NCBI GenBank assembly: GCA_902789665.1
Contig: CADAOY010000004.1
Location: 434,001-498,000, forward strand
Length of the DNA: 64,000 nt
Direction of reading: 5' to 3'
DNA from: an uncultured Lachnospiraceae bacterium
GTDB taxonomy: Bacteria; Bacillota; Clostridia; Lachnospirales; Lachnospiraceae
The position numbers and the translations under genes are program-made. Under the pieces are notes generated by a model. That model worked only from the letters and a program-made list of their open reading frames with translations, was not told the DNA's origin and did not search any database. Below, piece by piece: positions 46,067 through 53,237 of the stretch. Within the stretch, counting starts at the first letter, position 1. Each line of letters begins with the position of its first letter.

Positions 46067-46075
46067 TGCTATAAT
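46067..46075 (+). promoter_or_regulatory. extended -10 promoter for the TtcA-like gene
   Basis: TGCTATAAT (46067-46075) is a perfect extended -10, about 27 bases before ATG 46102. No good -35 is seen at the right distance, which extended -10 promoters tolerate. Confidence 0.55.
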
Positions 46076-46101
46076 TTGAATAAAAAACAAGGATTATGAT
46101 T

Positions 46102-46821
46102 ATGACACTTCAGCAGGTAATGTCTAAAACAAGAAAAGCGATTGATGATTATAATATGATTGAAGACGGCGACCGAATTGCCGTCGGAATTTCAGGTGGT
46201 AAGGACTCTCTTACTCTTTTGGATGCATTGGCCGGGATGCGGAGATTTTACCCAAAAAAGTACGAATTATGCGCGGTTACCGTAGATCTGGGCTTTGATA
46301 ATCTTAATCTTGATAAAATAAAAGAAATGTGCGATAAGCTTGAAGTACCTTATTATGTTGCCAAAACCGACATTAAGGAAATTGTATTTGATGTTCGTAA
46401 AGAGGCCAATCCGTGCTCTTTATGTGCTAAGATGAGGAAGGGCGCATTAAATGATTTAATTAAGGCTAATGGCTGCAATAAGGTTGCATATGCGCATCAT
46501 AAGGATGATGTTATTGATACTCTTTTGATGAGCCTTATGTATGAAGGCAGGATTAATACTTTTAGTCCGGTTACTTTTCTTGACAGGACTGAAATTACGG
46601 TTATCAGGCCGCTTATATATATGAATGAAATTGATGTTATTGGCTATGTTAAGGCTAATTCTCTTCCGGTTGTTAAGAGTCCATGCCCAGCTGACGGCTA
46701 TACCAAAAGAGAATATGTTAAGACAATAATTAAAGAAATGCAGAAAGATTCTCCTGATGTTAAAGACAGGCTCTTTGCTGCAGTTCTTGGTTCGAATATA
46801 AAAGGATGGGCTAAAAATTGA
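46102..46821 (+). CDS. TtcA-family PP-loop ATPase (tRNA thiolation-like)
   Basis: A 239-residue adenine nucleotide alpha-hydrolase-fold enzyme. The PP-loop is VGISGGKDSLTLL. NPCSLCAKMRKG supplies the CxxC seen in TtcA proteins, and AYAHHKDDVIDTLLM is the conserved histidine-rich helix. TtcA-type enzymes use an iron-sulfur cluster to thiolate tRNA cytidine-32; Firmicutes members may have other targets, so the substrate is inferred. ATG 46102 is preferred over 46096 because the AAGGA site lies 8 bases away rather than 2. The stop overlaps the start of the next gene. Confidence 0.85.
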   Translation: MTLQQVMSKTRKAIDDYNMIEDGDRIAVGISGGKDSLTLLDALAGMRRFYPKKYELCAVTVDLGFDNLNLDKIKEMCDKLEVPYYVAKTDIKEIVFDVRKEANPCSLCAKMRKGALNDLIKANGCNKVAYAHHKDDVIDTLLMSLMYEGRINTFSPVTFLDRTEITVIRPLIYMNEIDVIGYVKANSLPVVKSPCPADGYTKREYVKTIIKEMQKDSPDVKDRLFAAVLGSNIKGWAKN

Positions 46822-47870
46822 GCACATACCATGACAAACTCATAAAAGATAATATTGTTAAATTAAGGGAGTTAATCGCTGAGCTTCCGGAGTTCTGTAA
46901 TGATTTTTTCTTAGGAAGGGATCAGCTTATATCCTCTCGTACCAAAATCGCATATGCTTATGATTTGGGAGTATTCTTTAAGTTTATTCATGAGAATAAA
47001 AAAGGATATAAGGATATGGATATAACTGACTATCCTCTCTCACTTCTTGATGATATTACCCGAAATGATATTTTAAGATATATGGAGGACTTATCATTTT
47101 ACAATAATAAGGATGAGAAGGAAGTCCGTAATGATGAAAGGGGAAAAGCCAGGAAACTCGCATCTCTTCGCAGTTTTTATAATTATTATTTCCGTAATGA
47201 AATGATTAAATCCAATCCGGCTTCCCTGGTTGAGATGCCAAAGATTCATGAAAAGGAAATTGTAAGGCTTGATTTTAATGAAGTTGCCGAACTTCTGGAT
47301 ATGGTTGAAAAAGGCAATAATCTTACCAAGGGCGAAGAAAGATTTTATAATAAAAATGCTACCAGGGATTTATGCATATTAACCCTGATGCTTGGTACCG
47401 GAATAAGAGTTTCGGAATGCGTTGGAATTGATTTATCTGATCTTGATTTAAAGGAAAACAGGCTTAAGGTTAGAAGAAAAGGCGGTAATGAAAGCATAAT
47501 TTACTTTGGCGACGAAGTACTTGCAGCCTTGGAGGATTATGTACTGATACGTGAAGACATGCATCCTCTTGAAGGTCATGAAGATGCTCTCTTTCTTTCC
47601 ATGCAGAATAAAAGAATGTCCGTTAGGGCTGTTGAAAATATGGTTACCAAATATACTTCCAAATTGGGAACACTTAAAAGAATTACTCCTCATAAATTAA
47701 GAAGTACCTTTGGTACCAATCTGTACAGGGAAACCGGTGATATTTATATGGTTGCTGATTTCCTTGGACATAAGGATGTTAATACTACAAGAAAACATTA
47801 TGCATCCATATCGGATGACAGCAGGCGTAAAGCCATCAGAGGATTTAAATTACGTGAAGACGAAGAATGA
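46818..47870 (+). CDS. tyrosine recombinase of the XerC/D/S type
   Basis: A 350-residue integrase-fold recombinase. The N-terminal SAM-like DNA-binding domain spans about 10-150; the catalytic domain spans about 165-345. Catalytic residues visible in order are Arg in GTGIRVSECVG, Lys in VRRKGGNES, His and Arg in TPHKLRSTFGT, His in DFLGHKDVNT and Tyr in RKHYAS. Length resembles the single-chain XerS type of dimer resolvases. A TTG at 46818 overlaps the TtcA stop and is the likely start. No phage or transposon genes surround it, so a housekeeping chromosome-dimer role is likelier than mobility. I see no nearby dif-like site. Confidence 0.85.
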   Translation: MSTYHDKLIKDNIVKLRELIAELPEFCNDFFLGRDQLISSRTKIAYAYDLGVFFKFIHENKKGYKDMDITDYPLSLLDDITRNDILRYMEDLSFYNNKDEKEVRNDERGKARKLASLRSFYNYYFRNEMIKSNPASLVEMPKIHEKEIVRLDFNEVAELLDMVEKGNNLTKGEERFYNKNATRDLCILTLMLGTGIRVSECVGIDLSDLDLKENRLKVRRKGGNESIIYFGDEVLAALEDYVLIREDMHPLEGHEDALFLSMQNKRMSVRAVENMVTKYTSKLGTLKRITPHKLRSTFGTNLYRETGDIYMVADFLGHKDVNTTRKHYASISDDSRRKAIRGFKLREDEE

Positions 47871-47898
47871 CCGGCATTATCTGCCGGTCATCTTCTTT
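47868..47898 (+). terminator. rho-independent terminator after the tyrosine recombinase gene
   Basis: The stem TGACCGGCA (47868-47876, which includes the stop codon) / TGCCGGTCA (47882-47890) with a 5-base loop is followed by TCTTCTTTT. Confidence 0.8.
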
Positions 47899-47956
47899 TG
47901 CATGTGGTGGAACAATCTGCCCCATAGATAAATATGTGTATTTTGAAGGTATAAGC

Positions 47957-48253
47957 TTAATTATAATAAGGAATTAATATTGTATCACCTGAATGGATAT
48001 CATTAACGTCGTCAATATTATTTATATATTTAACTTCTTTAATATATGCCTTTGTACTCTCATATCCCAGTAAATGTTCGTTGGCAATATCCCATAAAGT
48101 ATCATTATATCCAATGGTATAACTTGTATAATATTTGGTAAGAGTCTCAGATTCCTTGGCTGAAGCTTTATTACTTATAATGACTGAAGTTGCAATAATA
48201 AGAATTAACAATAATGCAATTGCTGCTGCTACTTTGAGAATATTCTTAAACAT
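47957..48253 (-). CDS. LysM-domain protein, YneA-like SOS division inhibitor
   Basis: A 98-residue protein. Residues 1-30 are an N-terminal membrane/signal segment (NILKVAAAIALLLILIIATS). A LysM domain fills about 45-98 (YTIGYNDTLWDIANEHLLGY ... HSGDTILIPYYN). It is divergent from lexA and separated by LexA-type boxes, the same arrangement as yneA-lexA in Bacillus, where YneA blocks septation after DNA damage. The start is ATG 48253, with GGGAGG 8 bases upstream; the longer frame to 48298 lacks a site. Function is inferred from architecture and context. Confidence 0.8.
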   Translation of the reverse strand: MFKNILKVAAAIALLLILIIATSVIISNKASAKESETLTKYYTSYTIGYNDTLWDIANEHLLGYESTKAYIKEVKYINNIDDVNDIHSGDTILIPYYN

Positions 48254-48273
48254 ATTTCTACCTCCCGTAAAAC

Positions 48274-48287
48274 AGAACGAGTGTTCT
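48274..48287. promoter_or_regulatory. LexA-type box 1 (AGAACGAGTGTTCT)
   Basis: A GAAC-N4-GTTC palindrome, in the 5' leader of the yneA-like gene, matching the Gram-positive SOS consensus CGAACRNRYGTTYG at the conserved half-sites. Confidence 0.75.
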
Positions 48288-48298
48288 TTATATTTCAC

Positions 48299-48327
48299 AT
48301 TATACGAACATATGTTTCAAAAGTCAA
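48299..48327 (-). promoter_or_regulatory. promoter of the yneA-like gene, overlapped by LexA box 2
   Basis: On the minus strand TTGACT (48322-48327), a 17-base spacer and perfect TATAAT (48299-48304). LexA box CGAACATATGTTTC (48305-48318) fills the spacer, so bound LexA would block RNA polymerase. Confidence 0.8.
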
Positions 48328-48335
48328 GAGAAAAT

Positions 48336-48362
48336 CGAACATATTTTCCAAATATATGTTTG
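48336..48362. promoter_or_regulatory. two weaker LexA-like boxes in the lexA promoter region
   Basis: CGAACATATTTTCC (48336-48349) and CAAATATATGTTTG (48349-48362) are degenerate versions of the SOS box. The second overlaps the lexA -35 (TTGCTT, 48360-48365). Confidence 0.55.
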
Positions 48363-48388
48363 CTTTTTTTGAAACAATATGGTATTAT
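48360..48388 (+). promoter_or_regulatory. promoter of lexA
   Basis: TTGCTT (48360-48365), 17-base spacer, TATTAT (48383-48388). It lies about 38 bases before ATG 48427 with AAGGAGG in between. The overlap with a LexA-like box suggests autoregulation. Confidence 0.65.
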
Positions 48389-48426
48389 ACATTTAGATAC
48401 AATTTCGCATCTAAGGAGGTATTTAT

Positions 48427-49044
48427 ATGGCTCAGGGAAAGATAAGTAATAAACAAAGAGAAATATTAGAATTTATTAAAGGAGAGATTCTTAAGAAAGG
48501 CTATCCGCCTGCTGTTCGTGAGATCTGCGAAGCGGTTCATCTTAAGTCAACCTCTTCTGTTCATGCTCATTTAGAGACACTTGAAAAGAATGGTTATATT
48601 AGAAGAGACCCGACCAAGCCTCGTGCAATTGAAATTATTGATGATACTTTTTACAGTACCAGAACAGAAATTGCCAATATTCCTATTGTAGGTACTGTTG
48701 CTGCCGGCTCTCCTATTCTTGCTACAGAGAATATTGATGGATTTTTCCCAATGCCTGCAAGCATGGTTCCAAATGGAGAAAGTTTTGTGCTTAAAGTAAA
48801 GGGCGACAGCATGATTAATGCGGGGATTTTTAGCGGAGACAGTGTTTTTGTAGAAAAGAGAAATACTGCTTCCAATGGCGATATGGTCGTTGCTTTGGTT
48901 GATGACAGTGCTACTGTTAAGACTTTCTATAAAGAGAATGGTCATTACAGACTTCAGCCTGAGAATGATTCTATGGACCCTATTATTGTAGATAATGTAA
49001 CTATTTTGGGTAAAGTATTTGGTGTATTCAGACTTTGCAGATAA
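48427..49044 (+). CDS. lexA: LexA SOS repressor
   Basis: A 205-residue repressor. The winged-helix domain (1-70) contains [20 protein letters not shown] and [15 protein letters not shown]. The self-cleavage site is Ala-Gly in [11 protein letters not shown]. The catalytic serine is in VKGDSMI, and the lysine is in [10 protein letters not shown]. Under RecA-ssDNA induction the protein cuts itself and frees SOS genes. It is divergent from the yneA-like gene and probably autoregulated. A bidirectional terminator follows. Confidence 0.97.
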   Translation: MAQGKISNKQREILEFIKGEILKKGYPPAVREICEAVHLKSTSSVHAHLETLEKNGYIRRDPTKPRAIEIIDDTFYSTRTEIANIPIVGTVAAGSPILATENIDGFFPMPASMVPNGESFVLKVKGDSMINAGIFSGDSVFVEKRNTASNGDMVVALVDDSATVKTFYKENGHYRLQPENDSMDPIIVDNVTILGKVFGVFRLCR

Positions 49045-49067
49045 TTAGGAGTAAAGAGTAAGACAGG

Positions 49068-49094
49068 AAAGAGCCGATTATAAGTCGGCTCTTT
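49068..49094. terminator. bidirectional terminator between lexA and yqeK
   Basis: A perfect 10-bp stem AAAGAGCCGA (49068-49077) / TCGGCTCTTT (49085-49094), 7-base loop, followed by a T-run on plus. It can also end yqeK, which converges from the minus strand. Confidence 0.9.
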
Positions 49095-49096
49095 TT

Positions 49097-49681
49097 TTAG
49101 TCATTTAAATGTATTTTATAATATTCATATGACATCTTTGTCATTGGATCAATTGCTTTTAACTGATTATTTTCTCTTTCTTTTAAATAAATACAGGTTT
49201 CTTCTAAGATTAATGCAACGCATTTATCCAGATTAACTTTGGATACTTCTCTGTATTCATCCAGTCTTGGGCTGTGAGTTCTGCCCTTCTCAAGATAATC
49301 AGAAACAAATATGATTTTCTCTAACATAGTCATATCAGGTTTTCCGGTTGTATGATATGTTATTGCTGAAAGTATCTCTTCATCATCTACTTCATATATT
49401 TCCTTGGCAAGAATGGCTCCTACTTTGGCGTGAAGTAATTCAGGATTATTTTTTTCAATATTTGTTACTTCAATATTATGCTCATTGCAAAGCTTTATCT
49501 TATCTTCTGTACTTACATACTTAGCGCAGTCATGAAGCATGGCGGCTCTCCTGGCTCTTTTCTCATCAACACCATAGATTTCAGCCAGCATTACGGCGTA
49601 TTCCATAACGCCTTCAGTATGCGTGATTCTTTTAGGTTTAAGATTTTTGCATAATATTTCAAATCTTTTCTTATCTTTCAT
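49097..49681 (-). CDS. yqeK: YqeK-type HD hydrolase (bis(5'-nucleosyl)-tetraphosphatase)
   Basis: A 194-residue HD-domain phosphohydrolase. Metal-binding elements are HTEGVMEYA, the MLHDCAKY HD pair, LLHAKVGA and TYHTTGKPDM, followed by VSDYLEKGR. YqeK hydrolyses Ap4A symmetrically and regulates alarmone levels. It overlaps nadD by 11 bases, so the two are coupled. The obg-yhbY-nadD-yqeK order is standard for Firmicutes. Confidence 0.92.
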   Translation of the reverse strand: MKDKKRFEILCKNLKPKRITHTEGVMEYAVMLAEIYGVDEKRARRAAMLHDCAKYVSTEDKIKLCNEHNIEVTNIEKNNPELLHAKVGAILAKEIYEVDDEEILSAITYHTTGKPDMTMLEKIIFVSDYLEKGRTHSPRLDEYREVSKVNLDKCVALILEETCIYLKERENNQLKAIDPMTKMSYEYYKIHLND

Positions 49682-50318
49682 TATATATACCTTCTTTAAT
49701 GATATATTCTAATGTTTTTGAAGGAATATAATTTCTGGCTTTATCATATTCCTTATTTTTAAGCATATTTCTTAAATCTGTGGAAGAAATATCGATTTTA
49801 TCCATATGAAGCCTTAATATCGCTGCATCTGGATTATTCAGGCACATTTCTTCGAAATATGTATCATCTTCAACATCTTCATTATCTATAATGCCTTCTT
49901 GAGTGTTATCAGATCTGGTTTTGGTTCTTGGCGCAACTACCAGGGTTGCCAGTTCAAGAATATCCTTATAACTCTTCCATTTATGAAATAATCTGAAAGA
50001 ATCCATTCCCATAATAAAGAATAATTCGTCATCAGGAAACTGTTTCCTGAAAAACTTAACGGTGTCAATCGAATAAGTATTGCCCGTTCTTTTTATTTCA
50101 CAGTCTGAAAGTTTGAATTTATCATTTGAATCTATGGCTGATTTAACCATATTTAGCCTTATGTCAGAACTTAATACATTTTCTTTAAAATAAGATTTAC
50201 CAGTTGGAATAAAATATATGGTATCAAGATTAAGTTCATCCATGGCTTTATTGGCTATTTCAATATGACCTACATGGATTGGATCATAAGTCCCGCCAAA
50301 AAGTCCGATTTTTCCCAT
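49671..50318 (-). CDS. nadD: nicotinate-nucleotide adenylyltransferase
   Basis: A 215-residue nucleotidyltransferase with GLFGGTYDPIHVGHIEIA (the T/HxGH motif), ELFFIMGMDSF and ISSTDLRNML near the C-terminus. It makes deamido-NAD from nicotinate mononucleotide and ATP. A Asp/Glu-rich insert around residues 135-155 (ARTKTRSDNTQEGI and DVEDDTYFEE) is longer than in Bacillus NadD. It is translated from the obg-yhbY operon. Confidence 0.93.
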   Translation of the reverse strand: MGKIGLFGGTYDPIHVGHIEIANKAMDELNLDTIYFIPTGKSYFKENVLSSDIRLNMVKSAIDSNDKFKLSDCEIKRTGNTYSIDTVKFFRKQFPDDELFFIMGMDSFRLFHKWKSYKDILELATLVVAPRTKTRSDNTQEGIIDNEDVEDDTYFEEMCLNNPDAAILRLHMDKIDISSTDLRNMLKNKEYDKARNYIPSKTLEYIIKEGIYNER

Positions 50319-50335
50319 ATCATATCTCCCTAATC

Positions 50336-50626
50336 TTATTTAGGTAAAACAATCTGCGGATCATCCTTAAAAGGCTTATATAAAACAATTTTGCGGCCTA
50401 TAACCTGCACTAATGTTGATGATGTTCTGTCAGCCAGTGCATTGGCCATTTCGTTTATATTATCATCACAGTTTTTTAAGACGGTGATTTTGACAAGTTC
50501 ATGTGTATTAAAACTTTCTGATACAGCATTGGTAACATCAGGAGTTAATGCATTTTTGCCAATTTGAAATAAAGAGTCTAAGTTTGATGCCAATGATTTA
50601 AGGTATGCTCTTTGTTTGCTGTTCAT
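50336..50626 (-). CDS. yhbY: YhbY/CRS1-YhbY domain RNA-binding protein
   Basis: A 96-residue single-domain protein with MNSKQRAYLKSLASNLDSLF and the IGKNALTP / HELVKITVLKNC elements of the CRM/YhbY fold. It binds pre-50S ribosomal particles and probably aids assembly. It lies 9 bases after obg, in the conserved obg-yhbY-nadD order. Confidence 0.93.
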   Translation of the reverse strand: MNSKQRAYLKSLASNLDSLFQIGKNALTPDVTNAVSESFNTHELVKITVLKNCDDNINEMANALADRTSSTLVQVIGRKIVLYKPFKDDPQIVLPK

Positions 50627-50635
50627 ATTGTCTCC

Positions 50636-51970
50636 TTATTCGTAATACTGGAAGGACAAGCCATACATTCTGACTGTATCTCCTTCGTTTATGCCTAATT
50701 CTTTTAATTTATCAAGGATTTCGTTCTCCTTAAGGAAATTCTGGAAGAACATGAAGCCCTTTTCTGACTCAAGATTTGTGTAGCCAAGCATTTTTTCAAT
50801 TCTAGGGCCTTCAACCACATATTCCTTATTTTCTGAATCATATGTAACTTCAAATGGTTCGTTAGTAAAGGATAATTCATATTCCGGGAAGAATTCACTT
50901 TCAAATACCAGTGGCTCTTCTTCGATATTCTTAAGGATGTCTGCCACATAATATAACATCTCATTTAAGCCTTCGCCGGTTACGGCACTTATAGGGAATA
51001 CTTTTATTCCCTTAGGCTCGAATTCTTCTTTAAGTGATGTAATTATATCTTTTGAATCATCATAAATAAGCTCGCCATTATCGTCAATGTCTATTGCTTC
51101 TTTTTCTGTGCTGATTGAATCGATTTTATTGGCAGCAATTATCTGCGGTTTATTCTCAAGATCTGAATTATATTTCTTAAGTTCATCATTGATGGTATAG
51201 AAATCTTCTATAGGATTTCTTCCCTCAGTTGATGCGGCGTCAAGAACATGAATAAATACTCTTGTTCTTTCTATATGTCTTAAGAACTTATGTCCAAGAC
51301 CTGCTCCGTCAGCTGCGCCTTCTATAAGACCCGGAATATCAGCCATTACAAAACTGTTTTCGCCAAGATTTACAACGCCTAAATGAGGAGTAATTGTTGT
51401 AAAATGGTAGTTTGCTATTTCAGGTTTTGCATTGGTTACATGTGCAAGCAAAGTAGACTTACCAACATTAGGATAACCGATCAAACCTACATCAGCAATT
51501 AATTTAAGTTCAAGTATAAGATTTAATTCTCTTCCCGGCTGACCAGGCTGCGCATATTTAGGAGCCTGCATTGTGGATGTGGCATAATGCTGGTTGCCGT
51601 TTCCACCCTTTCCACCTTTGAGAATAACATATTCATCTTCAGTATCAGACATATCATATATAACTTTGCCTGAATTCTCTTCTCTGATAACTGTGCCGGC
51701 AGGAACATTAATGATAATATCACTGCCGTTTTTGCCGCGACAGTTTCTTTTCTTGCCATCTTCGCCATTTTCAGCTTTATATTTGCGCACAGCTCTAAAA
51801 GGGCTTAATGTATTAAGTCCTTTATCTATTTTAAAGATAACACTTCCGCCGTCTCCACCGTCGCCACCATCCGGTCCTCCGTCAGGGACATATTTCTCTC
51901 TTCTGAAAGATACATGGCCATCGCCACCTTTACCGCTTCTTATATATATTTTAGCAAAATCACAAAACAT
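50636..51970 (-). CDS. obg: GTPase Obg (CgtA)
   Basis: A 444-residue GTPase for 50S assembly and stress control. The N-terminal glycine-rich OBG fold (1-158) has GGDGHVSFRREKYVPDGGP. The G domain (about 160-340) carries GYPNVGKSTLL, DIPGLIEGA, NKID and PISAVTGEGL. The C-terminal OCT domain (about 360-444) follows. All motifs look intact. A terminator separates it from rpmA upstream, so its transcription may be reduced relative to the ribosomal genes. Confidence 0.97.
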   Translation of the reverse strand: MFCDFAKIYIRSGKGGDGHVSFRREKYVPDGGPDGGDGGDGGSVIFKIDKGLNTLSPFRAVRKYKAENGEDGKKRNCRGKNGSDIIINVPAGTVIREENSGKVIYDMSDTEDEYVILKGGKGGNGNQHYATSTMQAPKYAQPGQPGRELNLILELKLIADVGLIGYPNVGKSTLLAHVTNAKPEIANYHFTTITPHLGVVNLGENSFVMADIPGLIEGAADGAGLGHKFLRHIERTRVFIHVLDAASTEGRNPIEDFYTINDELKKYNSDLENKPQIIAANKIDSISTEKEAIDIDDNGELIYDDSKDIITSLKEEFEPKGIKVFPISAVTGEGLNEMLYYVADILKNIEEEPLVFESEFFPEYELSFTNEPFEVTYDSENKEYVVEGPRIEKMLGYTNLESEKGFMFFQNFLKENEILDKLKELGINEGDTVRMYGLSFQYYE

Positions 51971-51981
51971 ATTAACACCTT

Positions 51982-52013
51982 AAAGAAAAAGCCTCAATTA
52001 ATAATTGAGGCTT
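51982..52013 (-). terminator. terminator between rpmA and obg
   Basis: On the minus strand AAGCCTCAATT (52003-52013 complement) pairs with AATTGAGGCTT around a 3-base loop; TTTTTCTTT follows. It ends the rplU-prp-rpmA transcript; obg downstream is then reached by readthrough or another promoter. Confidence 0.85.
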
Positions 52014-52024
52014 AAAATAACTTC

Positions 52025-52309
52025 TTATTTCTCTACAGGATAAACACTAGCCTGCTTCTTGTCTCTTCCCTTACGCTCAAAACGAAGAGTTCCATCAACT
52101 AAAGCGAACAATGTATCATCTCCACCGATACCTACATTAGTACCTGGATGAATCTTAGTTCCTCTTTGTCTGTATATAATATTGCCGGCTTTAACGAACT
52201 GTCCGTCAGCTCTCTTAGCACCAAGTCTCTTGGATTCAGAGTCTCTACCGTTCTTTGTAGAACCGACACCCTTTTTATGAGCGAATAATTGAAGGTTCAT
52301 TTGTAACAT
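52025..52309 (-). CDS. rpmA: 50S ribosomal protein L27 with cleavable N-terminus
   Basis: A 94-residue L27. The body [20 protein letters not shown] is canonical. Firmicutes L27 has an N-terminal extension that must be removed by Prp; here it reads [10 protein letters not shown] before HKKG. Prp is encoded by the neighbouring gene, a perfect functional match. GGAGGTG is about 8 bases upstream of ATG 52309. Confidence 0.97.
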   Translation of the reverse strand: MLQMNLQLFAHKKGVGSTKNGRDSESKRLGAKRADGQFVKAGNIIYRQRGTKIHPGTNVGIGGDDTLFALVDGTLRFERKGRDKKQASVYPVEK

Positions 52310-52312
52310 GAC

Positions 52313-52639
52313 TTACACCTCCTTATAATCTACTGTTAAATACTTATCACCATATTCTTTGGCGATGTTCTTAAGACCTAATTCAAGTGAATCAATTAAT
52401 AATTTAGTTCCGTCTTTAGTATTATCTTTTAATACTGCTATAAGTAATCCATCAGATTCTTCGGATGAAATTAAATCATCAGTCAAACTTTCAATGGAAT
52501 TAACAGTATTAATTAATAATGTTGAAACTGCGCAACATACAAGATCATGACCATTTTTATTTTTCTTAAAACCGGCATGACCTGAAGCATAAATTGCCTT
52601 GATATCACCATTATGTCTGTTAAATGTTATCTTAACCAT
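52313..52639 (-). CDS. prp: ribosomal-processing cysteine protease Prp
   Basis: A 108-residue Prp/YsxB protein. The catalytic His is in SGHAGF-like (ASGHAGFKKN), and the catalytic Cys in the DLVCCAVSTLLINT segment. It cleaves the N-terminus of L27 (next gene), which is needed for a mature ribosome. Between L21 and L27 is its standard position. Confidence 0.95.
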   Translation of the reverse strand: MVKITFNRHNGDIKAIYASGHAGFKKNKNGHDLVCCAVSTLLINTVNSIESLTDDLISSEESDGLLIAVLKDNTKDGTKLLIDSLELGLKNIAKEYGDKYLTVDYKEV

Positions 52640-52648
52640 AACAAAACC

Positions 52649-52954
52649 TTAAGCGTTGATTGAATTGATTTTTACGCTTGTGTATGCTTGTCTGTGACCA
52701 TTTTTCTTATGATAGCCTGATTTTCTCTTATACTTATATACAAGAACCTTCTTAGCTCTAGCCTGCTTAAGAACAGTTGCTGATACAGTAGAATTAGAAA
52801 CATCGCTGCCAACTTTTAAGCCGTCACCACCGATAGCTAATACGTTATCAAAAGTAACTTCCTTACCTTCTTCAACGTCTAACTTCTCTACATTAATTAC
52901 ATCTCCCTCGGCAACTTTATACTGCTTGCCACCGGTTGCTATAATTGCGTACAT
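52649..52954 (-). CDS. rplU: 50S ribosomal protein L21
   Basis: A 101-residue L21 beginning [18 protein letters not shown], with [20 protein letters not shown] near the C-terminus. It binds 23S rRNA. It is the first gene of the rplU-prp-rpmA unit. GGAGG precedes its ATG, and a structured leader lies upstream. Confidence 0.97.
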   Translation of the reverse strand: MYAIIATGGKQYKVAEGDVINVEKLDVEEGKEVTFDNVLAIGGDGLKVGSDVSNSTVSATVLKQARAKKVLVYKYKRKSGYHKKNGHRQAYTSVKINSINA

Positions 52955-53030
52955 AAGGCACCTCCTTATTAACTTTACTCGCTAGTTTTGGTGATGTCAA
53001 AAGACATACTTATACCTAACTAAGCGGCAT
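52955..53030 (-). ncRNA. L21-type ribosomal leader (5' UTR element)
   Basis: The minus-strand leader between the rplU promoter and ATG folds into a stem joining CGCTTAGTT to AACTAGCG, with an inner hairpin ATGTC/GACAT. This matches the general form of the L21 leader found in Firmicutes, thought to mediate autoregulation by ribosomal protein binding. Assignment is from memory of the family and its position; no covariance model was run. Confidence 0.55.
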
Positions 53031-53038
53031 ACCTTGAT

Positions 53039-53068
53039 ATATTATCATCATAAGCATGATAATGTCAA
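53039..53068 (-). promoter_or_regulatory. promoter of the rplU-prp-rpmA operon
   Basis: TTGACA (53063-53068, minus strand) is a perfect -35. The -10 is TAATAT (53039-53044, 18-base spacer) or GATAAT (53041-53046, 16-base spacer). Confidence 0.75.
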
Positions 53069-53088
53069 GTAATTTATGCAAAAATCGC

Positions 53089-53215
53089 ACTCATCGAGTT
53101 AAACTGCTTCGCACTAAAGCTCGATGCCGTGTTGCCTGTCAAATACAAATTCATGCAAGCATGATTTGTACTTGACAGGCTTATCGCGCAAAACAGCGCC
53201 ACCGAAGTGACGCTG
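53089..53215 (-). other. three-hairpin structured region between the SHOCT-repeat gene and rplU
   Basis: In minus-strand order: a stem CAGCG-CAC / GTG-CGCTG capped by TTCG (53194-53215), a ~22-bp near-perfect stem (53134-53180, one bulge and one G-U), and a stem CATCGAG / CTCGATG with an outer CAC/GTG (53089-53131). The C(UUCG)G loop on the minus-strand RNA is an unusually stable tetraloop, which suggests the minus strand is the functional RNA. A TTTTT tract follows the last stem. It could be a 3' UTR with terminator, a small RNA or a repeat element. Confidence 0.6.
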
Positions 53216-53237
53216 CTTAAATTTAGCTGTGAATGAA

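Noticed and set aside
46818-47870. Integrase of a mobile element
   Set aside because: No phage or transfer genes, no attachment-site duplication and no tRNA nearby; sequence and length fit a housekeeping Xer-type recombinase better.
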